Positions 11,231-64,000 of a stretch of 64,000 nucleotides of DNA are shown piece by piece. Within the stretch, counting starts at the first letter, position 1. The number at the start of each line of letters is the position of its first letter. Origin of the DNA: Sphaerolaimus hirsutus (lineage: Eukaryota; Nematoda; Chromadorea; Monhysterida; Sphaerolaimidae); contig OZ038460.1 in assembly GCA_964036195.1 (NCBI GenBank), positions 8,001,504 through 8,065,503 on the forward strand, read 5' to 3'. The position numbers were made by a program, and so were the translations under genes. The notes under the pieces are model-generated. The model was not told the origin of the DNA and made no database searches. It worked only from the letters and a program-made list of their open reading frames with translations.

Positions 11231-11897
11231 TATAGTCGGCAGACATGATATTATACAGGTTTGGTCCACTTATGTTTCCCTTCGCTGAGCGTCAATGAAA
11301 TTCAACATCTTACTGAACAGTGAAGTGCGATACATCTTAAATACGGTAGAAAAACGGTGCACAGTGGGTCGTGAATATGTCAATATGTATAGTCGACAGA
11401 CATATCATTCTACAAAATTGGAAAGTTATATTTTGTTCTTGTAGAGCGAACGAGAAAGGAATTAAGTAAAAAAGAAAATATAAAGATAGTAAGAAGGAAA
11501 ATAAAAATGTGCTGTTCTTTACGCACTCGTTTACTCCAATTTTTGTGCCGATAGGTGCTGCAAATTTTTGATTATACGTTTACCTACGTTTAATCTAATT
11601 TATATTTAGAAAAGTTACACGCTATCGATTCATTTTGACGAAAACTTGTTACGTTCAAAATTTTGAATTCAGAAAACGTTCCCGCTTTGTATTTATTCAG
11701 ATCCAGACGACGCTTGGATGGCATCATGCCAAAAACTACACTTTGACGGGGGTTTGAATTGTGCGGGCACAATTGAATAGTTTCATTCCGTATATGCGTA
11801 AGCACGAGTCACCAAAACAGAGTTCTACGGGTTGGATACAGCGTGCATGATATGACATCATGCGACTCATTGTATAGTATCATGTCTGCCGACTATA
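11231..11897. mobile_element. CGGCAGACAT-end element (family J), copy 1
   Basis: Inverted ends TATAGTCGGCAGACATGATA / TATCATGTCTGCCGACTATA flanked on both sides by TACACAATGTA-like sequence. The interior is about 90% alike to 35421-36099. The interior minus-strand frames are shared noise, not a known transposase. TA ends suggest a Tc1/mariner-type target. Confidence 0.7.
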
Positions 11898-12116
11898 CAC
11901 AATGTAATGGATGCTTTGTTTCATCTTAAAAAATAGAACTGCACTCAACAGGAGGTATATAAATCTATTTAAAAAATTAAATTTAGAAATCAGTGTGCAC
12001 TACTGAATGATGGAAAAACAGTACATCAATCCATACAACAACCCAGTCAAACCAACACCACAAAGTTATGTGAATCCGTTATGAACATTTACACTACTAT
12101 TGGACCCAGATGTAGG

Positions 12117-12348
12117 TATACTCTGCCCTCGCACTGATTTATGTCTCGTGTTGGAAGCGTGCCAATGATTGTTAAATCATGCGATTTCCATAAAAAGATG
12201 GAACAATTATCGATGTGAATCTGTTAATGAATCACATTAGAGCAACAATCAATGTTGTCATCTTTTTATAAACTCGCACGCGTAAACCATAGTTGGCACA
12301 CTTCCAGCGGGAAACACGCGTGCAAGGTGTAAAGTAACCGGAGTATAT
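12117..12348. mobile_element. Short foldback, TATACTC ends, copy 2
   Basis: Same organisation as 8312-8570: TATACTCTGCCCTCGCACT at left, GGAGTATA at right, inner arms GCGTGCCAATGATT / TAGTTGGCACAC. Confidence 0.6.
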
Positions 12349-12511
12349 TTATGTGACACATCACAGCGAAAAAGATTAGTAAACAATGAAAAACATCCAA
12401 GTGAAGAAAAACAATAATAATATTCTCAAAATACGCAGAAAATACACGTCAAAAAGTAAAAATAAGGTTTTTATAAATTTGTATTTCAAACGCTTGATGA
12501 AAATCGAGACA

Positions 12512-55804
<43,293 letters not shown>

Positions 55805-55877
55805 GGCGGGCACAGTGCAGTTAGTTCAGCCTCGACTGGAGTAGCGATTAACTGGGTGTTATTTGTCCTCAGCTCAG

Positions 55878-55885
55878 CTTTTATA
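55878..55885 (-). promoter_or_regulatory. TATA box of the fatty acid synthase gene
   Basis: On the minus strand TATAAAAG lies 75-80 bp upstream of the ATG at 55804. A start site about 30 nt downstream would fall near the CCAGTTA sequence at 55850-55856, which resembles an arthropod initiator. The leader would then be about 50 nt with no upstream intron. Position is seen; the start site is inferred. Confidence 0.6.
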
Positions 55886-56166
55886 CAGCCAACAGGGGAG
55901 GAGGGGTTATTTAAGGGACGAAGTTCTGCAAGGGGGTCCTTTTCGCGGATATACGGTAGCTACTTGACATTTTCCGAGCTACAATCTGTCTTGATAAACA
56001 CTTAAATACCGTATTTACTGGAAATACCCCCCTCAAAATGGCGACTATGAAATAATTACCCACCCGATGAAATACCCCCCCCTCCAATCTGTGTGTACAG
56101 AGACAATGACTGTGTCACGTCAGAACAAGGTTTACACCATCTACATACAAAAATATGAGTATACAC

Positions 56167-56959
56167 CAGAGTTGTTAAAATACCGGTATTTTTGGAAAGT
56201 GTAAGTGTAAGTGTAAATACACTTTCCAAATTTTGAGTATGGATACCAAAAGTGTAAGGTATTTTAAAAATACCTAGGAAAGTGTAAAAAAAAGTGTAAG
56301 TGTAAAATTTTTTTTTTGAAAGAGCTCTCACTGTTGAGCATTAGAATACACCACTGTTTTCACCTTTAGATCAATATATTTGTCATTTTTATACATCATT
56401 TCACATTTCACTGCCTTTTATGAAACATTTCAGACTGTAGCAAATACTGTAGTGGTATGAAGTTCACTAATAATGGCACTTTTTCAGTGTTGATATTTAC
56501 TGATTAAGCAATGCGATACACACTGCTTAAATGCAAGATTGGACATGCAGCAAATGTCAATGCAAAAGCCAGTTGACTTTGTGTCCAGCTGGTGAATTTC
56601 CATCGATTGTGTCCTTTTTACAAAAGTATGATGAAACTGTAGAATACCATGAGTACTGATCAAAGGTTGGAGATCAAATGCCAGTTGGTACATTTGCCAT
56701 ATTTTGTACATTCAATGCATAACTGCATGTGTGCACTGTGCAGTTATTTTTTGTACACGACGCTATTTTATGCTTTCTCAAAAGCATATAACAGGGCTAT
56801 CTGAAATAAAAAAATACACTTTCTGTACCCGGGTATTTTGCTCAGGAAAGTGTAAAAAAAGTGTATGGGTATTTTATGAAAGTGTAAGTGTAAGTGTAAA
56901 TATAAATACCCATTTACCCGGGTATTTTGGGTAAGTGTAAATACACTTTCGCAACTCTG
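56167..56959. mobile_element. hAT-like family B element, copy 3
   Basis: CAGAGTTGTTAAAATACCGG to TTCGCAACTCTG with exact 8-bp duplication GTATACAC on both sides. AAGTGTAAGTGTAAATA arms. This is the best uninterrupted match for the copy split in FAS intron 29. Confidence 0.9.
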
Positions 56960-56967
56960 GTATACAC

Positions 56968-57901
56968 CGGAGTTGTGAAAGTACTGACCTTTTTTCAAAG
57001 TATACATATACGTAAAGTATTTATTTTTTACTCACCCACTGAGTACAGAAAACGTAAAGTAATTTTTTTTTACTTTTACTCATGAGTAAACATACTTTTG
57101 CTCCCAGAAAACGTAAACGTGAGATCTTTGAGAAATGTCACCCCAATTTTCACTCAAAACCACCAATTATCATAACTTTTTGACTGTTTTAAGCAATTTC
57201 CGGATATGTATGTGCATACCGTAAATGCTCTAATAATACAACAGGTCTCCAATAATACGACATCTCCAATAGTGCGACAGGTTTGGGCACGTTGTGTGAA
57301 AATAATCCGACACTCTCCAATAATGCGACACTCTTCAATAGTGCGACACCTGAGAAATAAAAAGAAAAAGCGCCGTAACGATGTGGCAATCTGCGGAAGC
57401 CGCGGATTCGGCGCTTTTGGACAAAGCGGCGGCTGGCGGCAGTTCACAAGAGTCGCTCGGCAGTTCGCAAGAGTCACTCGGCAGTTCGCAAGGGCGCCAG
57501 CCGCCTCACAACCGCCACTATTCACTGGCCGAGAAGTTGTTGATTCGACGAAAACAATAATGCGACACTCTCTAATAATGCGACATCTCCAATAGTACGA
57601 CACCTAAAAATGTGCTGAAAAAAATAGTACGACTGTCGTATTATTAGAGCATTTACGGTATATACGCAGTTTAGACTATTTTCCCCTATTTTTAGCATAT
57701 TCTCTACATTTTTCCCTTCTATTCCTTCAAAAAGTCGATACAAACAACTATCTGAAATGCGTTTTCTGTACTCGAGTACTTTCAAAAAGTATACGTAAAA
57801 GCGGGTACAGGAACTTTTTTCGGAGGAAACGTAAACGTATTTACTCTGTACTCGAGTATACGTATTTATCGAGTAAAAGTAAATACGTTTTCACAACTAT
57901 G
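56968..57901. mobile_element. hAT-like family C element, copy 5
   Basis: CGGAGTTGTGAAAG to TTTTCACAACTATG, bounded by GTATACAC at 56960-56967 and 57902-57909, the same 8-mer that bounds the neighbouring family-B copy. A smaller element (57217-57660) is nested inside. Confidence 0.85.
57217..57660. mobile_element. TIR element with TACCGTAAATGCTCTAATAATA ends
   Basis: Perfect inverted ends TACCGTAAATGCTCTAATAA / TTATTAGAGCATTTACGGTA at TA sites, so Tc1/mariner-like. TAATGCGACA(C/T)-type units repeat near both ends. The centre has CGGCAGTTCGCAAGAGTC-type tandem repeats. Confidence 0.75.
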
Positions 57902-58157
57902 GTATACACCCTTATACACGGTGCTTATTGTCGCATTTTTCGACGTTGGCTACCTGTGCCCAGGATGACAACCCCTCAATTTTTTCTGTGCATATATTCT
58001 TAGTGTAGTAACATAATTCACCCAGTTTGTTTGTATTTCAGAATAGTTAGGACTTTTGTCATCAGATTTTAGTTATCATATCATCATATCATTCATCATA
58101 TTTTAGTCTCCATAAATTGCTATTAGAGGTGTGGTGAAAGAAGACAAGAAGAGGCCT

Positions 58158-58364
58158 GGTGCTAGTCCCGCAAAATGAGAAGTGAAATAGCAAAGGCGAA
58201 GTAAAAGCGAAAAGACGAAGTGATTAGGCAAGTGAATTTGCTTATTTTTGAGTGCTAGTGAGTTTATTTTTTTACTTCGCTTTTGCCAATTCGCTTACCG
58301 TTTCACTTCGCCTTTGCCATTTCACTTCTCACTTATCATTTTGCGGAACTGGCCCCAGGCTTAA
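58158..58364. mobile_element. Small foldback with GCAAAATGA arms
   Basis: GCCTGGTGCTAGTCCCGCAAAATGAGAAG at left and the inverted TTCTCACTTATCATTTTGCGG... at right; CAAAGGCGAAGTAAAAGCG units in both arms. Confidence 0.6.
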
Positions 58365-58640
58365 AATACGGCAAACGTGTGAGTGGAGGAGTCAGGCAAA
58401 AACATTCCCTCTCCAGTCTGTCAATTTTTTTGTGATTCTTGTGGAGTTTTTTTGCCACTCAAATGTTTTTGCCGTTAACTCAAGAGTGGTGGTGTAAAGG
58501 CACCGGGGCACCCATGCCCTGGCGCTGGGCACTGAAGGCCACCAGCACTGGTGTGGTGCCGTTGTAATTTTTAGAGGTGCCACCCTGCGGAAACGAGGGC
58601 AAAAAAAGATTCGAAAATTCAAAAACGTTTTAATTTAATT

Positions 58641-59102
58641 TACCGTATTTCCTCGAAATACCCCCCGGGGGTGATTGTTTCATAGTGGTCTCGAGAGGGG
58701 GGGGGGGGTAGAACGAGGGGGGGGGGGGTATTTCGAGGGGGGGTTATTATTTCACAAGAAAATTTTTTAAATCCCAGTACGAAATTGTCGTCTGAAACGT
58801 ACGCAGACGTCGAAAAATACAACAAAAACCGCCATTTATAATGTTATGTAGACTAATATTAGTACGTAGATGGTATACTATAAACACTGTTCTAACGTGA
58901 TTCCGACATTGTTTTAACGTGTGTTCTGCACTACGCAGAACACAAACTGCAGTATTTGGCATGTACGTTCTCTTTACACTCAATCTGGGGGGGTATTTCG
59001 AGGGGGGATTATTGTTTCATAGTGGTCTCGAGGGGGGGGGGGGTCAAACGAGGGGGGGGGGGTATTTCAAGGAGGGGGGGGATATTTCGAGGAAATACGG
59101 TA
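58641..59102. mobile_element. Family-A element with an 8-bp target duplication
   Basis: TACCGTATTTCCTCG to CGAGGAAATACGGTA, flanked on both sides by ATTTAATT (58633-58640, 59103-59110). This is the best evidence that family A is hAT-like. Confidence 0.8.
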
Positions 59103-59522
59103 ATTTAATTTAAGGGTAGAGCGGATCAACGTACAAGCAATTAAAAAAACTTTACTCGTACATAAAGCCGGAATTAGAGCAAGAACTATGGCAAGAAATA
59201 GTCTGACGTGAAATGTCAAGTTGTTCCCTGACACTGTGACGTGAAATGATGATGACGTGAAATGATAAAAATTGAATTTTTCAATTCGCTCTAGTTGTGG
59301 CTGATAACACTCAGTATTGGACACGATCAAGGTATTGATTCATATATTATCTTAGAAAAATTGTAGACCCGTAGCATGATCCACACTCGTGTAATTAATT
59401 TCACGACGTCATTTCACGTCATCATTTCACGTCGAATCGACGCTGAGCTCTAATTCCCGCTTTAGGGACAGCCAGATAAGGTCTGGTCCTTCCGCACAGG
59501 ATACAGTATATAGGAAATATAT
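58871..59522. repeat. Duplicated block, copy 1
   Basis: From CTATAAACACTGTTCTAACG to ATACAGTATATAGGAAATAT; near-identical to 61640-62287. It contains the right two-fifths of a family-A element and a TGACGTGAAATGATGATGACG stretch. Confidence 0.85.
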
Positions 59523-59777
59523 ACCGTATTTCCTTGAAAATACCCCCGGGGGGTTTATTGGTTTCAGAGTGAGAATTTTGAGGGGGGTTAAACGAGGGGG
59601 GGGGGGGTATTTCGAGGGGGGGGTTTATTATTTCGCAGAAATTTTTTGAAATCCCAGTACTAAAATGTCGTCTGAAAGGTACGCAGACGTCGAAAAATGC
59701 AACAAAAATCGCCATTTATACGACTCTAAAGACATTTATAAGTGTGTAGACGTACAAACACTGTTCTCACATAACAG
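59522..59777. mobile_element. Family-A element truncated by the assembly gap
   Basis: TACCGTATTTCCTTG start at 59522, core sequence up to the run of N at 59778. Confidence 0.7.
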
Positions 59778-59977
59778 NNNNNNNNNNNNNNNNNNNNNNN
59801 NNNNNNNNNNNNNNNNNNNNNNNNNNNNNNNNNNNNNNNNNNNNNNNNNNNNNNNNNNNNNNNNNNNNNNNNNNNNNNNNNNNNNNNNNNNNNNNNNNNN
59901 NNNNNNNNNNNNNNNNNNNNNNNNNNNNNNNNNNNNNNNNNNNNNNNNNNNNNNNNNNNNNNNNNNNNNNNNNNNNN
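59778..59977. other. Assembly gap, 200 N
   Basis: Exactly 200 unknown bases, probably a fixed-size scaffold gap. The reading frame that crosses it is not real. Confidence 0.98.
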
Positions 59978-60230
59978 TATTAGTACGTAGATGGTATGAA
60001 CCAGAGTTGCGAAAGCGTATTTACGCTTACCCGAAATACCCGGGTAAATGGGTATTTATATTTACGCTTACGCTTACGCTTTCGTAAAATACCCGTACGC
60101 TTTATTACGCTTTCCTGGCTGAAATACCCGGGTACCAAAAGCGTAAAAAGACTTTTCATACGGTCCAGTTGTACGCTTTTGAAAAAGCGTTAAACCACAA
60201 AAAAAGTGAACGAGAAGAGAATGAGGTGTA

Positions 60231-61097
60231 TAGTGATGGAAAAGCGCCAGAAAAAAGGGCGCCAGGCGCCAATGGCGCCATGGCGCCATTCAGAAAGTGG
60301 GCGCCAAGCGCCAAGGGCGCCACAGAAAAAGGGCGCCAGGCGCCAAGGGCGCCACGGAAAGAGGGCGCCAAGCGCCAAGGGCGCCATGGCGCCATTTGAA
60401 AAATAGGGCGCCAGGATAAATAAGTGCATGCAACACCCTGCGTGTGCTAAAAGTGTTTCTACAGCACCCTAGTACATGCATTCACTACTTGATTTGCGTT
60501 CTCCAGGGTGTAATGAACAAAGACAACACTAGCAACAAAAAAATTCAAGTAAAATTCACATGACAATTCAAACACAATGGATATTGTCATTTGACAACAA
60601 TCCATTCACTGCAAATTGACTTTTCCAATCATGTTTCCTCGAAATGGACAAAAAAAAACGGAATTGCAACGATTTGAATCCGTTGATTTATGATTTTGCA
60701 AGTTCAACGTTCCATCATTCTCGTCTTCTGATCTGTCAGACACCTCTGATGAACCGTTGCACAAAAGATTTATACCCACTCACACCACTTCGTCCATTTT
60801 TCTGGCGAATTCAGATCATCCACGAATGCGTTTTTCATCTTTTTTCCATTTATACAGCACTCACCTTGAAACCCTGCTGGCGCCATTTTGGCGCCCTTTA
60901 AAAGCAGGGCGCCAGGCGCCAAGGGCGCCACGGAAAAAGGACGCCAAGCGCCAAGGGCGCCATGGCGCCTTTCAGAATGTGGGCGCCAGGCGCCAAGGGC
61001 GCCACAGAGAAAGGGCGCCAAGCGCCAATGGCGCCATGGCGCGGCGCCCTTTGGCGCCCTCAAATGGCGCCAGCGCCATGGCGCCATTCCATCACTA
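60231..61097. mobile_element. hAT-like family E element, copy 3
   Basis: TAGTGATGGAAAAGCGCC to GGCGCCATTCCATCACTA with exact 8-bp duplication GAGGTGTA. GGCGCC-rich arms around a ~450-bp unique centre without a recognised gene. Confidence 0.88.
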
Positions 61098-61246
61098 GAG
61101 GTGTACCAAAAATAAATGACTGCATGTGTGCAGTAGTGTACTGTACATAGCGGCACATGTAAATACAAAGGTGTCGAAATACGAACGTCTGGCCTAAATT
61201 GTGTTGTCTAGCAAAGGTTTAGATTAAAAAATTTTTTTGACCAACA

Positions 61247-61417
61247 ATGGATTCTGACGACAATGTTATCGCCGTCGACATCGCTAACTCCGAGTTAGAA
61301 GATGGATTAAGTGTCACTGTCGATGAATTGCATCGACATCCAAGAGCAGACTACCAAGTGCGCATCGGAAAAATCTTGCTGAAAGCTTGTGTTGATGAGA
61401 AAAATTTGAAATTATGA
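61247..61417 (+). CDS. Short ORF (56 residues) inside the family B element
   Basis: ATG at 61247 to TGA at 61415. Reads MDSDDNVIAVDIANSELEDG onward, then VTVDELHRHPRADYQVRIG, acidic at the start and basic later, with ordinary codon use unlike the surrounding simple sequence. I do not recognise it. It may be a captured gene piece or a transposase remnant. Confidence 0.35.
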   Translation: MDSDDNVIAVDIANSELEDGLSVTVDELHRHPRADYQVRIGKILLKACVDEKNLKL

Positions 61418-61639
61418 ATGGATATGATAAATAAATACATCTAAATGTAAAAGCACGCGTTTTTCCCATGCTCAACAAGCAAGAGCACTTTCAAAAAAAA
61501 ATTACGCTTACGCTTTTTTTACGCTTTCCTAGGTATTTGAAAAATACCTTACGCTTTTAGTATCCATACTGAAAATATGGAAAGTGTATTTACGCTTACG
61601 CTTACGCTTTCCAAAAATACCGGTATTTTAACAACTCTG

Positions 61640-62287
61640 GTATAAACACTGTTCTAACGTGATTCCGACATTGTTTTAACGTGTGTTCTGCACTACGCAG
61701 AACACAAACTGCAGTATTTGGCATGTACGTTCTCTTTACACTCAATCTGGGGGGGGGTATTTCGAGGGGGGGTTATTGTTTCATAGTGGTCTCGAGAGGG
61801 GGGGGGGTCAAACGAGGGGGGGGGGGTATTTCAAGGAGGGGGGGATATTTCGAGGAAATACGGTAATTTAATTTAAGGGTAGAGCGGATCAACGTACAAG
61901 CAATTAAAAAAAATTTACTCGTACATAAAGCCGGAATTAGAGCAAGAACTATGGCAAGAAATAGTCTGACGTGAAATGTCAAGTTGTTCCCTGACACTGT
62001 GACGTGAAATGATGATGACGTGAAATGATAAAAATTGAATTTTTCAATTCGCTCTAGTTGTGGCTGATAACACTCAGTATTGGACACGATCAAGGTATTG
62101 ATTCATATATTATCCTTAGAAAATTGTAGACCCGTAGCATGATCCACACTCGTGTAATTAATTTCACGACGTCATTTCACGTCATCATTTCACGTCGAAT
62201 CGACGCTGAGCTCTAATTCCCGCTTTAGGGACAGCCAAGATAAGGTCTGGTCCTTCCGCACAGGATACAGTATATAGGAAATATATA
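61640..62287. repeat. Duplicated block, copy 2
   Basis: Near-identical to 58871-59522 with only G-run length and single-base differences. Here the block ends without the family-A insertion present right after copy 1. Confidence 0.85.
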
Positions 62288-62689
62288 GTCAATGTCAACA
62301 CAAGAATTTTCGAATTTTCGAATTTTTTAGGACTTTTCGAATTTTTAAGCACATGGTGAAAAAAAAACATAAAAATCGATGAGTAAAAAATGCAGCAACT
62401 TAACACAAATTATAATATTCACATGTATTTTTTGTAGCAGCAGAAGCAAAATACTTATGCGGTAACAGCGGGAAGGCTGTAAAACATAAAGATGTATTCA
62501 TAAGTCAGACCAAAAATTCGAAAATGCAATAATTTGATGCAAAAAAATTCAAAAAGTGACAAAAAGATTCGAAAATTCGAAAAGTAATAAAAAAGATTAA
62601 AAAATTCGATAACTAAATTCGAAAATTCGAAAAGTATGTTTTGGAAAAAAATCGAAAAGTCGTTTTGGAAAAAATACTTAAAAATTTAA
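62288..62689. other. AT-rich DNA with TTCGAAAA(T/A)TCG simple repeats
   Basis: ATTCGAAAATTCGAAAAG units recur; no coding frame. Confidence 0.6.
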
Positions 62690-63113
62690 ATACTTTTTTC
62701 AAGAGCGTTTGCCATCGTTACCCTGCGGTGCCCTTTTGTCAGAAAAGCACCAGTGCTGGTGCTGTGCGTTGCGAACTTTTGCTGGTGATCTTCTATGCTG
62801 GCACCAGCTGATAAAAGTGAGGCACTGGAAAAGGCACCAGCAGGATTTCAAGTGCATGTGTGTGCACTTAGAGATGCACTGAAATGCACATTGAACATGC
62901 TGACACATGAAGTGCACGTATGAAGTGCATGTCTTGTAGGACGGTTTCATAACAGAATTACATGTGAATAGTGAAAAGACTATAAACTTGACAACTCGTT
63001 GACCATCCTGCAAAGGATTTGACACGGTGGGGTGCCTTTCGGTGCTACCTTCGTCAACCTGCCGGTGCCGGTGTCGTTTTCCCGGTGCCTTTAACAATTA
63101 ACATCACTAGTCA
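62690..63113. mobile_element. GGTGCC-rich element with CATCACTA right end
   Basis: Arms rich in GGTGCC/GGCACC, ending ACAATTAACATCACTA. It resembles family E with GGTGCC replacing GGCGCC. The left end is not clear and no target duplication was found. Confidence 0.45.
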
Positions 63114-63839
63114 TCAGACGATACCAGTGCGACCCCTAGGTGCGCTCCTACAATCACAGAAGTATTTACAAAAATTCAAAAAATTCAAAAAACTCAAGAA
63201 ACTCAAATTCAAGAAACTCAAAAAAATTTGAATAACTTAAGGCAGCGTTTACATGGATTTTTGGGTGACGACAAAAAAACAAAAATTACACTTTGAAAAG
63301 TTTCATAAGTCGAGTGTTAAGTTCCATATTTTTGAGAAAAGTGGTTGCATATATATAGTACATAGGAGTATACGCATGTCAAATTACAGTAAAATCGGGT
63401 TGGTCGTTATAGGGTCATAGACCATTGAATTTTTTAGTTGTCGCCGGAAGTTGTCAGAAGCACGACAACGATTCCGACAAATCTAATAAAAAAATTTTTT
63501 CATGTGACGACTGGCAAATTCATGTGCTGTATCGTCACGCACATATTGCAGTGACACTGAAAAATGCTGATAATTGTCAAAAGCTGTGAACGGGTTTTTT
63601 GTGTGACAACAATTTACATGGTCCGGTTGAAAAGTACCTGGACAGTGCTCGCCATTCGCGCTAGGGGTAAGCTACGGTCATAAAATTTTAACATGTTAAC
63701 ATATCTGGTGTTTTGAGTTTTCACCCAAAATTTCACCCCTCTAGCTCCACCCACTGCAGAACTGTGGGGGTTACAATTTCGGTCATCTTGTACTGATGTA
63801 CACATGGTGCTCTAGCTCAATGCTGCTTCAAGTTGTGAT
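63114..63839. other. AT-rich upstream DNA, no gene seen
   Basis: Contains an AAACTCAAGAAACTCAAA simple repeat (63165-63230) and otherwise nothing recognisable. Confidence 0.5.
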
Positions 63840-64000
63840 TAGGGTTCAAACGGAACCAGTTTTTCGGGCTGGGACTGGGACCAGAAATTTTTCTGATCGG
63901 GACCGGGACTGGCAGATCGTACGAAGACCGGGACCGGGAGTGGCATTTATTTATTATCGGGACCGGGACTGGTGTGTCGGGCTGTGACCGGGACCGGTAC
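63840..64000. mobile_element. Family H element, cut by the window end
   Basis: Starts TAGGGTTCAAACGG like the copy at 55027, then GGGACCGGGACTGG units. The right end is outside the window. Confidence 0.65.

Larger units (their letters stand above)
56007..58010. mobile_element. Family-A remnant opened by two adjacent hAT-like elements
   Basis: TACCGTATTTACTGG start at 56007; core sequence resumes after 57909 (TTGTCGCATTTTTCGACG). No clean right end. Confidence 0.5.
60002..61639. mobile_element. hAT-like family B element, copy 4, with nested family E
   Basis: CAGAGTTGCGAAAGCG to TTTAACAACTCTG; flanking 8-mers GTATGAAC and GTATAAAC (7 of 8). GCGTAAGCGTAA arms. Carries family E at 60231-61097 and a short ORF at 61247-61417. 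Confidence 0.85.

Noticed and set aside
59665-60087. 140-residue open frame
   Set aside because: It runs through 200 N and transposon sequence.

Overview
The window is nuclear DNA of an animal, most probably an arthropod. It holds one intron-rich housekeeping gene whose introns and flanks are packed with LTR retrotransposons and many families of short terminal-inverted-repeat transposons. The phylum is inferred from an animal-type fatty acid synthase, a TATA promoter with a very short leader, and the mobile-element mix. No rRNA, complete tRNA, CRISPR array or bacterial operon is visible.

Layout. (1) 1-7153: right part of a Ty3/gypsy-like LTR retrotransposon (+ strand) with gag/protease, a truncated pol, a long alanine-rich and coiled-coil tail, a polypurine tract and a 446-bp 3' LTR; its 5' end lies left of the window. 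(2) 7154-12511: inverted-repeat elements and one unrecognised acidic coding fragment (10205-10790). (3) 12512-55804 (- strand): a complete fatty acid synthase gene that I resolve into 44 coding exons, about 2,753 codons, with domains KS-MAT-DH-pseudoME-ER-KR-ACP-TE. Splice phases agree at all 43 junctions. A TATA box lies about 75 bp upstream of the ATG. (4) Intron 29 (24275-33484) holds a hAT-like element (8-bp target duplication TCTGTGCC) into which a 7.7-kb LTR retrotransposon has inserted. That retrotransposon is internally inverted: gag-protease-RT is on the + strand, RNase H-integrase and an accessory coiled-coil gene on the - strand, between identical same-direction LTRs. (5) 55830-64000: upstream flank made almost entirely of nested hAT-like elements, one 200-bp run of N (59778-59977) and a duplicated ~650-bp block on either side of it.

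The short elements fall into recurring families, many confirmed by 8-bp target-site duplications, which point to the hAT superfamily: CAGAGTTG ends (here called B and C), TAGTGATG ends with GGCGCC-rich arms (E), CAGGGACG ends, TAGGGTTCAAACGG ends (H), AGGGTTGG ends, and TACCGTATTTCCTCG ends with G-runs (A). Others share CTCGGCAGACAT ends or end in TA (Tc1/mariner-like). A foldback family with CAGTCCC...CTGTAAAA ends (G) recurs beside exons.

The strongest unusual observations are the inverted ambisense retrotransposon with a tRNA-Ala 3' half at its primer-binding site, the coiled-coil accessory regions at the 3' ends of both retrotransposons, and stacked transposon nests that give a relative insertion order.
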